This document shows, piece by piece, positions 1 to 16,459 of a DNA stretch of 64,000 nt. Location of the stretch: NCBI GenBank assembly GCA_949358305.1, contig OX442317.1, forward strand, positions 6,080,186-6,144,185, written 5' to 3'. The notes below the pieces were generated by a model. It saw only the letters and a list, made by a program, of their open reading frames with translations. It had not been told where the DNA came from and ran no database searches. This stretch comes from Strigamia acuminata. Taxonomy: Eukaryota > Arthropoda > Chilopoda > Geophilomorpha > Linotaeniidae. Each line of letters starts with the position of its first letter. The first letter of the stretch is position 1. The position numbers were made by a program, and so were the translations under genes.

Positions 1-1577
1 TTTATTTTTAATTAGTTTGTATTATTATTATTAATTAAATTTAATTAATCGAATAACTTTTATTGAAATTCGACTTTGGTGTAATGACATCATCATTTCT
101 CAGAACCTTGCTGTTTTTTAATCCGCTTTCCGCCCGCAATTTCATTGTTTTTAGTCCGCAAAAATAGTCCGTAGCAGCTTTACGTATATCTTGAATATAA
201 ACGCTCGTTAGCGAATCTGGCGCAATGCTCAGGAGATTAATTTAAACGGGGTCGTAATCTGCGGGACTATAACTGTGAGAAGAGTGTCAGAAAAACGTAA
301 ACAAATGCTGGATTTATTGTAGGTGCATTTTTGATTGTAATCTAAGCTCGTTTCGTACGTAAATAAATATACAAAAATGGAGGAGGAATTTTAACGAGTC
401 AATAAACAAAAGAGTTGCAAAAACCTAAGTGCTAATGCACACCTGTTTTGCAGTGTTTGAAGCAGTTGGAAACACAAAAGCGCACTCTTAGATGTCACGA
501 GAAGATATTGTTTGCATCCTCCTTCGTTGTTTATTTCGTCGACGACACTTTGCAAGTTGTTTCATCTCCCTAAGACGAAACTGTGCATTCGAACCGATGT
601 ATTTATCTCATTGGTATTACCGAGGTCGGATGCAATTCCATATTTTGTTGGAGATGAAAGCAAATATGTCTGCCAGGGATTATAGAGGGAGGGGAAGCAT
701 GAACAAAAGCCAATGCAATAGGTTGTAGTTCATTCTAGCGGCAACGATGAGGATGTGAGAATAAAAGTCTCCTTTCTGTATCTCTCTCTCTCTCTATTGA
801 AAGAAATAATCCCCTCATTGTGGGTGCTACACATGATAATAAAGAAATGTCATAATTTTCTTCTTTGAAAGGAGTGACTTTTTGTCAAAAAACCTCTTTT
901 ATGTTTGTATTTATTTAGGCCTATATTTTTTATTTTTTATTTTTTATTATTTTATCGTGTGGGTGTGTATGAATTATCGTGGGGAAATATCGGGCGACTT
1001 TTAGGATTGTCAGGAGAGCAATTATCTCGGTTTAAGATTGAGGGGAAAATTAGAAAACATAACAAGATGTCATCCATCTTTTAGTGTAAAACCAATAAAA
1101 AAATTTCCACCCTCTTTTCTGGAATCTGGCTGCAAAACAAATACGAGTCATTGGTGCTTATTTATTCTGACACCAGGCGGGGCGATGGACAAAGATAAAC
1201 GACTTGATGGGGTATAGAAAAGCTTGTTTTAGATTAATTAAGAGCACGTGTGTTGGAGATGAAAAATATGGCCGAGAATTTCGAAGGACTGTGTTATCGA
1301 CCTTGGGGTAGTGTACAATCGAGTTTCCAAGAACTCAAATGAATGTATATATTTGTATTGATGGATAATTTTTAGCCCTAACTCATTTTCTCGAGTCAAT
1401 AATCTCAGGAATGACTCGAGTGTGTTCTTTGTAGCATACAATGTGCAATAATGTGATTGGATGAGGTTTAGTGTGACAGGGGATGGTGAGTTTCCATCAG
1501 CAGAGTTTGCAAATGACAATCCTTGTGGCTAGTTGGTTTCGAATTACTGTCACTAGGTGCAGACTGGATTGACAAAT
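1..1577. other. Noncoding stretch, no gene recognised
   Basis: No open frame here has coding character or resembles a known family, and the longest frames are short chance ORFs. The segment is AT-rich and holds a short TCTC microsatellite near 780-800. It lies upstream of the SoxD exons on the same strand, so it may be 5' flank or 5' intron of that gene; this is inference. Confidence 0.5.
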
Positions 1578-1725
1578 GACCACCAGGTGGTGGTCCCAAG
1601 TCGCGAGTTTAAACAAATAAAAGTTTGTCGAGTGGTTCCCTGGAACCACCACCCCCACAATGGCGGGGGAGGGGGTCAGGGGCTTGGAGGGGAAGGGTGT
1701 GAAAATGCGAGGTTGCCGTGGCAAC
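1578..1725. promoter_or_regulatory. Cluster of three short palindromes, including an RFX X-box-like site
   Basis: Within 150 bp there are three inverted repeats. At 1578-1595, arms GACCACC/GGTGGTC surround AGGT and include a CAGGTG E-box. At 1632-1649, arms GTGGTTCC/GGAACCAC are separated by CT. At 1712-1725, GTTGCCGTGGCAAC matches the palindromic X-box bound by RFX factors. The surroundings are locally G/C-rich in an AT-rich background. This looks like a cis-regulatory module; its target is unknown, and SoxD is the nearest recognised gene. Confidence 0.4.
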
Positions 1726-2199
1726 TTGGTGTGTTAGAATCCAGATGTTGCGCGAAATGAGAAACTTGTCCGATTTATGAGGTCGATTCGTTTGTTTTGG
1801 AAACCACTGGAAATAGAAAAGTGTTGGGACGTTGGTTAGGTAATAGTTTACGTAGGAGATCAAAGATGCGGGGAATTATTTCGGTTGGGGAGTCATCCAT
1901 CTATTTCTTTGTGCTTTTCTAATTGTTTTGTTATGTTCTTTGTGTGTTTCTTAATTTAACTCAATTCTCTTTGAGGTTGCTGATTTATTTTTAAGTCGCA
2001 ATTTTTTTTCCACCGCTTTATTCATTTGGCATCTCATCTGTCACTAGTTGCCTTTTGTTTTGAATCTTTGACTCGTTGAGTGGATTCTGTTCTGTAACAG
2101 GAAACATCGCCGATTGCAGATTTCACGAGGAAAAAATAAATGTGCGAGCAAATAGAAATTCGTTAGAAAGTCTCATCAATGCTAAACTGATCAAAACTA

Positions 2200-2766
2200 A
2201 GAGAAATGTCTAAATGACTAGAATAAATGTCTAAATTGAATAAAACAACAAAAATAAATGTCTAAATTGACTAAAACAACAAAAATAAATGTCTAAATTG
2301 ACTTAAACAACAAAAATAAATGTCTAAATTGACTAAAACAACAAAAATAAATGTCTAAATTGACTAAAACGACTAAAATAAATGTCTAAATTGACTAAAA
2401 CGACTAAAATAAATGTCTAAATTGAACAAAACGACTAAAATAAATGTCTAAATTGACTAAAACGACTAAAACAAATAACTAAATTGACTAAAACGACTAA
2501 ATTCAATATCTAAATTGACTAAAACGACTAAAACAATTGTTTAATTTGAACAAAACGACTAAAACAAATGTCTAAATTGACTAAAACGACTAAAACAAAT
2601 GTCTAAATTGACTAAAACGACTAAAACAAATAACTAAATTGACTAAAACGACTAAATTCAATATCTAAATTGACTAAAACGACTAAAACAATTGTTTAAT
2701 TTGAACAAAACGACTAAAACAAATGTCTAAATTGAACAAAACGACTGAATTCAATATCTAAATGAC
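2200..2766. repeat. 31-bp minisatellite array A
   Basis: About 18 tandem copies of a 31-bp unit built from ATAAATGTCTAAATTGACTA followed by AAACGACTAAA, with variants TTGAACAAAACGAC and ATTCAATATCTAAATTG. The array ends in TTCAATATCTAAATGACA. The reverse complement of the same unit and the same edge sequence reappear at 45.74-46.13 kb. No coding potential. Confidence 0.9.
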
Positions 2767-4239
2767 ATAGCATTACATACAAAAAGGTTTAGGTTTGGCT
2801 GCAATGTAAATAATAAATGTTAAAAATAAAAACAACTACGTTTTGTGCATTTATGGATTTTATTCATCCAGGCCCCACATTTGTAACTGGCCTTCCAAGG
2901 GCCCTGATGGGCACTGAGTGGTGTGTTACTCTGTTAGATACACAACATGAAGATAATAAGAGTTGGTTTTAGTTTTTCTTTTTTTTAAATGAGTTGTTTG
3001 AGTGATAATCTTTGCAGATAATGATTCTTTTTGTCTTGAGATAGACACACTTTACTTTAAATAAGTTTTGTGGATGGATTTTGAGTAATGAGGTGTTATG
3101 TGTATGGCTGGTTGCAAAATGGAACCCAAGATCATTAATCAAAAAATTTCCAAAAGCAAACTCTTCAACAAAACATGTCTAAGAATAGAACAAAAATCCC
3201 TTTTGCTCGTGATATTATATTTTATGGAGATGTGGGGCGGGGCTCAAGGGGCAGAGGGGCCCTTTTGCTACAGGAAGTAAACTTTTTTTTTGTATTTTTT
3301 TTTTTTTTTTTTTACAAAAATTATTTATTTATATTTTGTATAATTTTTCTACTCGAAAAGTGAAATTTACTGTGGTTTGCTTAACAGGATGTTCGTCTCT
3401 AACAACTAAGTGAAGAATAAATCATTGTAGTTTCACATGTGAACCGGATGTGGGGGGGAAACATTTTTGGGAAACAAGAACACTGTTGAAATTTGATCTT
3501 AGATTGGTTCTAAGTAAGACACTGGGGCTAGGGAGACAAGGGGAAATGAAGTTCCCTGGTGGTAGATTAAGGAAATTCAAAGTGACAAGTGTGGGTGTGT
3601 AAGGGTAATGTGGGGTTGGGAGAATTTCCCCCTTTTTTTTTTACCCTCCATTTCAAGACATAAAAAAAAATAAAAATAAACGTGAGAATTTAAAAATCTA
3701 CACACACGACTTCCTGATTGATACAACGAAATATGATATTTTTAATGAACGACACATTCTTCGAATATATTTTTTTTTCATCTCCATCCTTTCCTATTTC
3801 CAGAAGTGTAACTCGATCAATTCACCTGCATGACATTTTATTACTGGAGCAATAAATAATAAATTGAGACTGACAGACTGTGGAGGAATTTTTCGAGCAT
3901 CATTTGTGTGTTTGTGATTTTGTTTTCAATTAATAGCGACGTGGAAATGACGAGCGATTCAGTGATTTGATGACACACAAAACCTTGTCCTCCACCCGCC
4001 GCTTCTTTCTCTTTCCCACATGGCCAACAGACTGTGAGAAAATGGTTGTAGGGGTTTATATCCACCCCCACATTTCCGTTTGGCGTGTGCATACCCTTGT
4101 GGGGGTTGAATGGGAGAGGGGTAATCCTGGGAACAAAAAAGGAGCGAGGAGGATTGGGTGTTACATCATATCCCACTTTTGTTCTGGTACATTGAAGTTA
4201 AGTGGGGAGTCATAAAGGAGGGTAATGATGGGGGAATTG
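2767..4239. other. Noncoding stretch with homopolymer runs
   Basis: No gene seen. A long T run occupies about 3282-3314. The open frames in this interval are short and carry low-complexity tails. Confidence 0.5.
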
Positions 4240-4660
4240 GGGAATGATGCTGGGGAAAAGTGGATATGATTTTGTTGGGGTTTGTTTTGTTTTTGTGGTT
4301 GGAATTTGTGGGGTTTTTGGTAGGTGTTTAGTAATTAGATTTTTGCAGGTTTGGGTTTGCAGGATGAAAGGATTTTTGGCATTTTTGGGACATGTTTTGC
4401 GGTTTTGGGTTTTTTTTATCTGTAAATTAAGGATGTAATTAAGTGGGATTGATGGGTTTTTGTGCTGTGGAGGTCTTTTTGGGTGTTGGGAAGGGTTGGA
4501 GGAGTGTTTTTGGAGTTTTTGGTGGATTTTTAAGGAAAGTTTTGTTGGTTTTTTGGGTTTTTAAGGAAAGTTTTGTTGGTTTTGTGGGTTTTAAGGAAAA
4601 TTTTGTTGGTTTTGTGGATTTCTATTTCAGATTTGGGGTTTTAGAATGTTAATTGCATCT
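4240..4660. repeat. Strongly G+T-skewed tract with about 30-bp tandem units
   Basis: For roughly 400 bp the plus strand is almost entirely G and T, with few C. Between about 4526 and 4625 a unit around AAGGAAAGTTTTGTTGG repeats three times at about 30-bp spacing. Open frames over it (rich in F, G, V, W) are explained by composition. Such skew can favour R-loops or unusual secondary structure; that is inference. Confidence 0.6.
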
Positions 4661-7425
4661 GGTTTGATAGTTTTAAGTGTTTTTTTTAATATTTGCATGT
4701 TGGAAAGAAATTATACTTTTTTTTTTGGGAATATATTAGTACAAAATTTTGGACAAACTTTGTCAAATTAATGCTTTTTTGTATCAATCGATTAAATTCA
4801 CTCAGACTTGGAAATATGTCCAAGTGTCCACAAGCTGTCCACTAGTGATTTTTATTTTTTTTATTTTTTAATTTTTGAAATTCTTGAAATTTTTTCTTTC
4901 TTTTTAAAAAAAAAACATGGTTGATTTTCCGCAAACTTAGTGACAAGATTTCAGCCATCTGTTACATTAGGGGTCATTTTTCTCTGAAAGGACACGCTAC
5001 TGGGTGCAAGGAATGCAAATACACACTAAATAACTTTCTCTCTCAAAATGGGAGTAACTCACACCGAAACCTGGCGGAGAAAGTTAAAAAAAAAAATGAA
5101 TATGGAGGAGTTATAAAATTAAAAAAAAAAAAATTAAAACAAAAATTTAAAAAAAGTAAAATGTCTGACAAACATAAAAAGAAAATGGCATTCGTTAGTT
5201 TCCTTAATGCTTTGCTGGTCGAATTACACGCGATTGATGCCAAAAAGTTCGTTTAAAAATAAAAGCGTGATGCAAAACTGTTTTGATATCAAAAGGAATG
5301 AGATGGAATTTAGAATGGAGGCTTAGTGTGTATTTTAGGCCTTATTAAAAAAAAATTGACAAAAAAAATTATAAAGTAAATGTATGAGCGGCATTTTATT
5401 ATTTTGGGGTTCCCGTCCCATTATGCGCGTATGCTAATTCGGTTTTTCGGGCGTTCCGGGCATCAATTTTGTATTTTTTCGTTTCTTGTTTTAATTGGAT
5501 TTAGTTGTTGTAATTTGTTTTGATGAGGGTTTTATTTTTACGGAATTGTTGCAAAATTACGTCAATTAATTGTTGCAACATTACCCAATTAATTTTTTAT
5601 TTTTTTGGTCGATTTGGTCGATTAATTGCCGCAAAGTTTCTCAAGATTGTTGCAATTTCTATGGGATTGTTGCAAAATTGTTTATATAAAAGTTTTGCAA
5701 TTGTTGCGTTGCTCACAATGGTTAACAGGTGATTGGAAACCACTAGGTTGTCATGGCAACGCGGAGGCTGTAACGCGAACTCGACTGAGACACCTAAAAG
5801 TTGACAAATGGGACGCACATGTCCACAAACATCTCCCCTCCCTCGAGGATTTAGGAAGGAAACAGTTGATTGAGTGCGACCCCACACTACTTCTACTCTC
5901 TCATTGTTTCGCTGCGTGACAAACGTTTCCTCGTGACGTCGCTCCGTACGAGAATAATTCATTGAAATGGAATTATCTGATGACAGAAAGGGTGGAAGTA
6001 GTAAAATTTAAAAAAAAAAAAATTAAAAATTGTTTTTGAAAAAAAAAAAAATTAAAAAAAAAAATGGCTGCGACTCGGATGACAAATTAGAAACAGGCGG
6101 CCATTTTATTCCAGTTGGTTTAATAAATTGGACATGAGTGCGGGATAATTATAGATAGATGAATTTTACATGTCGCAAAAGGGAATATTGTAATAGCAAA
6201 CCCGCTCATTGTATCGGATGATTCAAAATTGCAACAAATAATTCATTCTATCCTTATGTAAAGCCTAGTACTCATAACACCATTCCGTCCTTGGAATGGT
6301 AACAGGAATCAAAGTCTTAAGTTTCCCGCCAAGGGTGGTACTCATAAAAATATTGTTTTTTCGCCCCGATGGTGCATGGAAAAATTTAATTGTTTCAGAC
6401 TCTGAATAAATTTTGTCTACCCAGAATTCCCTTGTTTTTGATCTAAAATTTGCAACTGGTCACAGCCGGTTGCAAATAATGACAAAGAAAAGGAAAGATT
6501 TTTCTTTCCTTTCGCAAATTGAACGCGTCTATTGTAATTTCAACGTATTTTTTAATCGTGTCGGAAGATTTGCGGTTTTTTGTGTTTTGCTTTGTCAAAT
6601 GAATTGAGATTTGTTCTTGGGAATCAATCATCCTTTAAGTGGTTTAAATGATTCGGTGAAGGCTTAAATTAAACTGCGGAATTGTGATTCGAATTAAAGA
6701 GGGCAAAAAATGACGGACAGATGCTCGTTTCTAAGATATCTTAACATTTCAAATCAAATTAAATATTTAATTCTGAATTAGTTAAAAACCAATTAGAAAT
6801 TTTTAAATTTTTTAGTAATATGTAAATATATCACTTCTTTTTTTTTCCAGTTAAATTAATAACCACTGATTGAATAACACTCTCTCCTTCTCCCTTTTAG
6901 TTTTTTTTTTTCTTTTTCTTTTTAAAAAGGGACTTCATTCGGAATTACAAATGAAGTTTCTTAACTAATTAATTTATTTATCAACCACCACCACCACCAC
7001 CCCATTTTCCTTTTTTTTTTCTTCTTCTATTTCGTATTTTCTCTGGAGGAATCAAAAGGGAGTTTGTAGAAATAAAAAATTCACAGCTTTTTACCCCAAG
7101 ATGGCGTCTCGAGTCTCAAGTGGCCTTTAATTTGGTTGAAAGTCATCCTGCAATGAATAATTTAGCTTGCAAACTAACTTTTGGAGCGTGTGATTAAGAG
7201 ATTTTTACACACACACACACAAAAAGAGCTTTTATTTTACATGATTCTCTTGCTGTGAGTGAGATTAAAGCGATGAAAGGATCAAACGAAGAATGAAAAA
7301 GATTTGTCTTCTTCTCCTTTTTGTTCTCTCGCTGTGCTCTGTGCTGGGCTTTGAAGTGGGTTCAAGTTTAATGCTTCCCTTTTTAATTTTTATTTTTATT
7401 TCGCTTGTTATGGGTTTAAAGGATA
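4661..7425. other. Noncoding AT-rich stretch with one X-box-like site
   Basis: No gene recognised. Notable points are repeated ATTGTTGCAA words at 5500-5700, an RFX X-box-like palindrome GTTGTCATGGCAAC at 5747-5760 within a less AT-rich island (5730-5960), a CRE-like TGACGTCG near 5935, poly-A runs at 6010-6065, a (CCA)n tract near 6985-7000 and a (CA)n tract near 7205-7220. Confidence 0.5.
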
Positions 7426-7554
7426 TTAGAGAGTTTGCGGGATGCATTTTTCCCTTATTTTGCACCAACTTATTTTATCATTTGTCCCTTGCACTATTTT
7501 TATACCGTATAGTCTTTAACTGTAAGGGAAAAATGCATCCCGCAAACTCTCCAT
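7426..7554. mobile_element. Short MITE-like element A (TA-flanked, terminal inverted repeats)
   Basis: The ends are inverted repeats of about 30 bp: TTAGAGAGTTTGCGGG on the left and CCCGCAAACTCTCCAT on the right. Both flanks carry TA, the target-site duplication typical of Tc1/mariner-type insertion. The element is about 130 bp and has no transposase, so it would be non-autonomous. Its core (TACCGTATAGTC) recurs inverted in element B. Confidence 0.65.
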
Positions 7555-7693
7555 TAAAGCGAAATAACTTGCGTTTTGTTACAGCAAGAGAATGTATGGT
7601 GAGGCAGGAAACATTTATGATGAAACTCCTAACGCTAGTTTCTGAATTACAATTTGCCATTAATTAATTTCAAATATTAATAAAACAAAACTA

Positions 7694-8189
7694 TTAGAGA
7701 GTTTGCGGGATGCATTTTTCCCGTACAGTTAAAGACTATACGGTATAAAAATAGTGTAAGGGAAAAATGATAAATTAAGTTTTTGCGGGCTGCACTTTTT
7801 CCTTATCACTACACTATTTCAGCCAACTACTGACAGTTAGTAATTTTGGGCCTAAAAATTCAATTTGGGGGCGTAAATGTGCAAATTTCTGCATAAAATT
7901 CCATCATTATGCCTATAATGTATGGCTTTGGGCCTAAAATTCAATTTTGGGCCTCACTTATCATTCAATCTACGTACCTTTGACTGTTGTGTTTGATCGG
8001 GACAACAAAATAATCGCCATTTGCAATGGGCGAAGCTAACAATTTAGTGTTCTCAATTCTGATTGGCTGCGCTATATTTTAATTTAGTGTTGAAAACGAT
8101 ACACTAAAGATTTTTTCCTTACGATATGGCACTAAAATAGTGTAACGTGGCACAAAATAAGGGGAAAATGGATCCCGCAAACTCTCTAA
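7694..8189. mobile_element. MITE-like element B, same family, about 0.5 kb
   Basis: The termini TTAGAGAGTTTGCGGG and CCCGCAAACTCTCTAA form an inverted repeat flanked on both sides by TA. The left subterminal part (GACTATACGGTA) is the reverse complement of the core of element A, 140 bp away. No protein-coding frame. It is most simply a non-autonomous DNA transposon with a smaller deletion relative beside it. Confidence 0.65.
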
Positions 8190-10502
8190 TAATTCGGTAA
8201 CTATGCGTTATTTGCAGTTGCGGTTGTATTACTCATTATACTCTCGTTTTTGTATCGTTTTGTTCTTCTTAATACACGCAAATGTTCTTGCACTTTGGAC
8301 TCTTTATTTGGACATTTACACAGTTACTACAGATAGGTAAAAAACCACACGGTTTATCCTTTCGGCACTTTGGGCTCATAATTTCTTCTTTGCGTAGGCC
8401 GTCATCTATTCTATAAAAAGTTTATTATTTAAAAAAGGGGCCCGGAAAGGTATTCGGTGATTTTAGTTGAAGCTGTTTAGGGGACGATACTGTGTAAGGT
8501 AGTAGGCTTTTAAAGTGTTTGGTATTAAAAGTGGCAACACTTGATTTTATTTGAGTTTCTCGCTTTATCCAATGGCATGCAGCGACTACAAATGAGCAAT
8601 AGTGGTGTTTTAGCTCGTGTTTTGGCCATGCTAATTGTATTCAATTTTATTCCATGGTGGATGCAACTTGCCTTTGCCAACTCAACACTTGATCCTATTA
8701 TGGACTTGTGGTTGCAAGAGAGAAACTTAATTTTGTCTGCAGGCCTCATTTTGATTGCACGAGCTGCATTCTTAAATATTGAACACGCACAATAACACCG
8801 CGGTATTATGGAAAATTCATTTCATTTGTTTTAAAATATAATTCAAATCAATGCATGAATAATTGGGAATAAACATAAATAAATAAATAAATGAAAATCG
8901 ACATCACACGCCTTTGAAATTGCCTTTAAGAGAAGAATTCGATGCAGTTTCTTTTACTTTAATATTAAAACAGAAAAAAGAAAAAAATTGTATTTCTATA
9001 TTTTTTTTTGAGATGTATGTCTTGTTATTTTCTTCTTCTCTTCGTGGCCTCTTTCATCATTCAGGAGATAGGTGCCCATGGGATTGCAGGAGAAACAAAT
9101 CTTGTAACGCAGACTATCCTCTAGATCATATTTCAGCCACTAGGGGCTTTGTGGCTCGGCTACTCCTCTCTTTGTCGGCATTTGGCCACCAGGGCCGCGC
9201 CACCCTGAGCGAGTCTTTAATGTATCTGTAATCAGGCTAGTCAGACCCGGGAGAGAAAAACCACCGATGAATTGGATGTTGCTGGAATTCGAGATCATTT
9301 CGAGGTGTTTGTGTGTTTGTCACACCAATGTATTGCTCCGATATTGCTTGTTTTCGTTGGAAATTCAACTTTTTTATTTTTAGGCTTAATTCTGGGGTTT
9401 AGAATGAAGTTTGATGGATGTTTTGTAGAAAAAAAAGAGTGATGCTTTAACCCTTCTTTATGGATGTTTTGTGTAGAGTTATTTAAAGGTACAGAAGTTG
9501 GGTTTTGAATTGAAAACAACTCTTGGCGGAATATATAAACTGTCTGGATATAAACTCAATTGTGATTTGTATTCACGAGTTTGTTGGCAGCGATTTGAAT
9601 AGTGGTTTGATCTTGTGTGCAATTATACGAATACATTTCGTGTATAATCGATTTGAACATTTTTTTGATATTTTAGAGGATAAAATGGAGAATTTTATTT
9701 TGTTTTAGTGAATTAATTGGGGTTTTAGTTGTTTTTTATGATTCCAAGACGCAAACATCTTGAAAGAATCAGAGAAACAAGCGAAAGGGTTTTTTTTATG
9801 GTCTCATTTTTTTTCAGCTACCACTTGAGTAGGAAAACAATCCGCAGTGAATAATGGGCCTGAAAGCCACTTGTATGTTTAAAAATAACAACAAGGCAAA
9901 GTGAATGGTGGTTTCACACTTAATTTATCGCCTATTATCTTGTGTTTATCTTGTGAGCAAACTTAGACAACTTGCCTAAGTCTGTTGTTCGATGCTCTGG
10001 CATGTGGCTCGAGCATGTGCGCGACACACACACAACCCAAGGAGCAAACAACTCGAAATTAACTTCATTTAAATTCACTTAAATCAGCTTTTTGTGATTT
10101 ACAATGTCGGATGAAAAAGTTTGTTTAATTTTCAACGGTTATATGACTTGAGGAAGTGGTTGCCAGCTGTTTCCGGTTGAGGTAGAACGAGAAACTTGAA
10201 TGAGAAGAAAATTTTTTTATTTTTTAAATTTTTATTTTTTATTTTTTTGTGTTTGGAATTTTTCTTATCATTCCTATGAAAGAACAAGCCTAGTGTTTCC
10301 CGCAATATAATTGGTGATTGGTAGATTTTAATTGCTGATCTCACTATAGAATATTTCTGTTTAACCTTTGCTTTGCTTTTATTATTCAAGTGAAGGGGAA
10401 AAATGGGAGCTCGAATTTCAGAGTTTGATTTAGACATAGTCCTTTGTCGACGCCATTAAAACATGCGTTTCATTAATGTGTGCAGAACTTTTCCCCACCC
10501 AG
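8190..10502. other. Noncoding stretch upstream of SoxD exons
   Basis: No secure gene. A GC-richer island at 9050-9245 stands out, with an open frame of about 55 codons after a possible acceptor, but it matches no family I recognise. The remainder is AT-rich. Upstream SoxD exons or introns would be expected on this side, but none is confidently visible. Confidence 0.4.
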
Positions 10503-10602
10503 TGTGACCCCTGTGGACGTATGGGCCCATCCTGATGGTTCAAAGGAACAGATTTGGGGTCAGGGAGTGAAAGTTACACCCTCACTTGACTGTCCAAAGA
10601 AG
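10503..10602 (+). CDS. Candidate upstream SoxD coding exon
   Basis: The segment follows a plausible acceptor (CCCACCCAG) and is open in one frame, reading VTPVDVWAHPDGSKEQIWG and ending SLDCPKK before a weak donor (GTTGGT). Its end phase is 0, the same phase in which the next, secure SoxD exon at 10947 starts. It lies immediately upstream on the same strand and is less AT-rich than its surroundings. I do not recognise the peptide as a defined SoxD domain, and the donor is non-ideal. It could instead be a conserved noncoding element. Confidence 0.4.
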
Positions 10603-10946
10603 GTTGGTGTGTCCCCTCTCTTATTTAACTCGTGTTTTCTTTTCTCTTTTTTCGTCTGAATTATTTGATAGGAATGCAGTGTTATGTGTGTTGTAATTTA
10701 TTATTTATTTTTATATCTTGTATGTTTTTATTTTTATTTTTTATTTCTTTTTTTCTGAGTTTGATTCATTGTGAACTCCATTTTTTGGGATGGGTTATTG
10801 AGTTATGTGGGGACCCAATTAAAGAGGTTGCGCAAGATAAAATGGAATTATTTTTAGAGATGTCAGTCATAAAGGGGAATGATGAAGAGTTTGTTTTTTG
10901 GCAATATTTAAAACAGGAGTTTGATTGTGTTGCTTTTTGTTTATAG

Positions 10947-15069
<4,123 letters not shown>

Positions 15070-16180
15070 AAGATTCAGTGAATTTTCTTTTATACATATA
15101 ATATATATATACATAACATACATATATATATATATATATACATATATATGTATATATATATAAATTGTGTGTGCAAAAAACGAGACTTACCCTAACTAGG
15201 AAATGGAAATGGCATTGGAAACATTTTGGTAGCGGTACGTTGTGTTTTTCAATTGGCCGAAAAGAAAAGACAAAGGAAAAACAAAACAACTAAAAACTGA
15301 TGAATTTTATTTTGCAATATTTTACTCGTTACCTTTTTCTGTGTAATTATACAAGTGTTGTTAGTTTATGTGATGTTTCTCGTGTTTTCAGTTTTTCAAT
15401 TCGTGTTGACCATTCAAACATTTTTGCTGCTCAACTTTGTGACCAATTTAGAAAGAAAAAAAAATCATTTTGATCGATGCAAAATCCCATCATCTGTGAT
15501 TAGTTAAATGGGATTTTTGTTTTTTGTTTTTTCAATTTATTATAGAAATTTTTTTGTTTTGTTTTTGGTTTTCATTCATTCATTCATTCATTCATTCATT
15601 AATAACGATAATTCTCACTTCCTAGTCAGTTGATTTTTTTTTTATATAAAACAAAGGTTATTAATTCCTGGGGAAAAAAAATTAAACGACAAACAAAAAC
15701 ACGACAGGAATTAGAAATTTTTAAGGGTTTGTATAACCATGGGCATTTTTAATTGTAAAATGAATGTTTTGTTCTCTAAAAATCCAAATTAATCGAATTC
15801 CCCGAATAATATAAACGTATAAACTGCATAAAAGATCATTTAGTCAGTATTAAATGAAAAGAAATGAATATCTTGTGCCATGACTAGCTTTTTATTTAAA
15901 AGAAAAAAGAAAAAAAAGACACAAATATCATATCACGTAATTATTTTTTATGTTTCGAGGTGATTGATATAAAACATCATAAATAGATGAATCTTTTTGT
16001 ACAAACCTTATGATTATTAGTTCTTTTTCTCGTTTTGATTTCTCGGTCGAAGAAAAAGACGTTTGTTGTAGAAAAACCTACAGTATTGTGCCATGTAGTT
16101 TTGGTTTTGTTTTTGTTTTTATTTTTAAAAAAAAAAAATCTGTGCACAAAATATTTGAAATAAAACGTCATTAGGTTTGG
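15070..16180 (+). other. Probable SoxD 3' UTR
   Basis: After the SoxD stop lie AT-rich sequences with a (TA)n tract at about 15098-15162 and a (ATTC)n tract near 15572-15600. A candidate poly(A) signal AATAAA is at 16159-16164. No other gene is seen on the plus strand before the CKAP5-like copy. The exact 3' end cannot be read from sequence alone. Confidence 0.5.
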
Positions 16181-16252
16181 TTATTTTTAATCAACATAAT
16201 CTACAAATAATGTATAAAACAATCACAAAAGACAGAGATTTTGTGCTCAGTT

Positions 16253-16459
16253 TCAGATTGATTTGATGAAAGTTGACATAAATGTTTTGATGAACAGGCC
16301 GGATCGGATCCACAGGCGGTCAGGTGCACTAGCAATTGTGCTGTACAGGACTCGACGTTTTTCTTGTATGTTTTGGCCTATTTCAAGGAGTTGTTCTCGT
16401 AAATCTTTTTCTCTGTGTACTTCTAAGTTTTTTGGAAAATGTATTATATCATTTAGCAT
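16253..16459 (-). CDS. Short unidentified minus-strand exon or small ORF
   Basis: The frame reads VHREKDLREQLLEIGQNIQ, EKRRVLYSTIASAPDRLW, then a segment containing FIKTF before a stop. It has charged heptad-like spacing and balanced codons, unlike the low-complexity shadow frames nearby. A possible acceptor (AAACTTAG) lies just upstream. The pattern vaguely recalls prefoldin/PDRG1-like small coiled-coil proteins, but I cannot assign a family. It may be a terminal exon or gene fragment opposite the region after the SoxD 3' UTR. Confidence 0.4.
   Translation of the reverse strand: MLNDIIHFPKNLEVHREKDLREQLLEIGQNIQEKRRVLYSTIASAPDRLWIRSGLFIKTFMSTFIKSI

Noticed and set aside
3282-3314. Poly-T run as a retroposon tail
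   Set aside because: No retroposed gene body or target duplication is visible next to it, and homopolymer runs are common throughout the window.
7293-7667. 124-codon ORF with a hydrophobic start resembling a signal peptide
   Set aside because: It runs straight through the TIR element A and its inverted repeat, so the frame is composite and chance-derived.
9050-9245. GC-rich island with a 55-codon frame read as a SoxD exon
   Set aside because: The peptide has no SoxD resemblance and no good donor; it may be regulatory.
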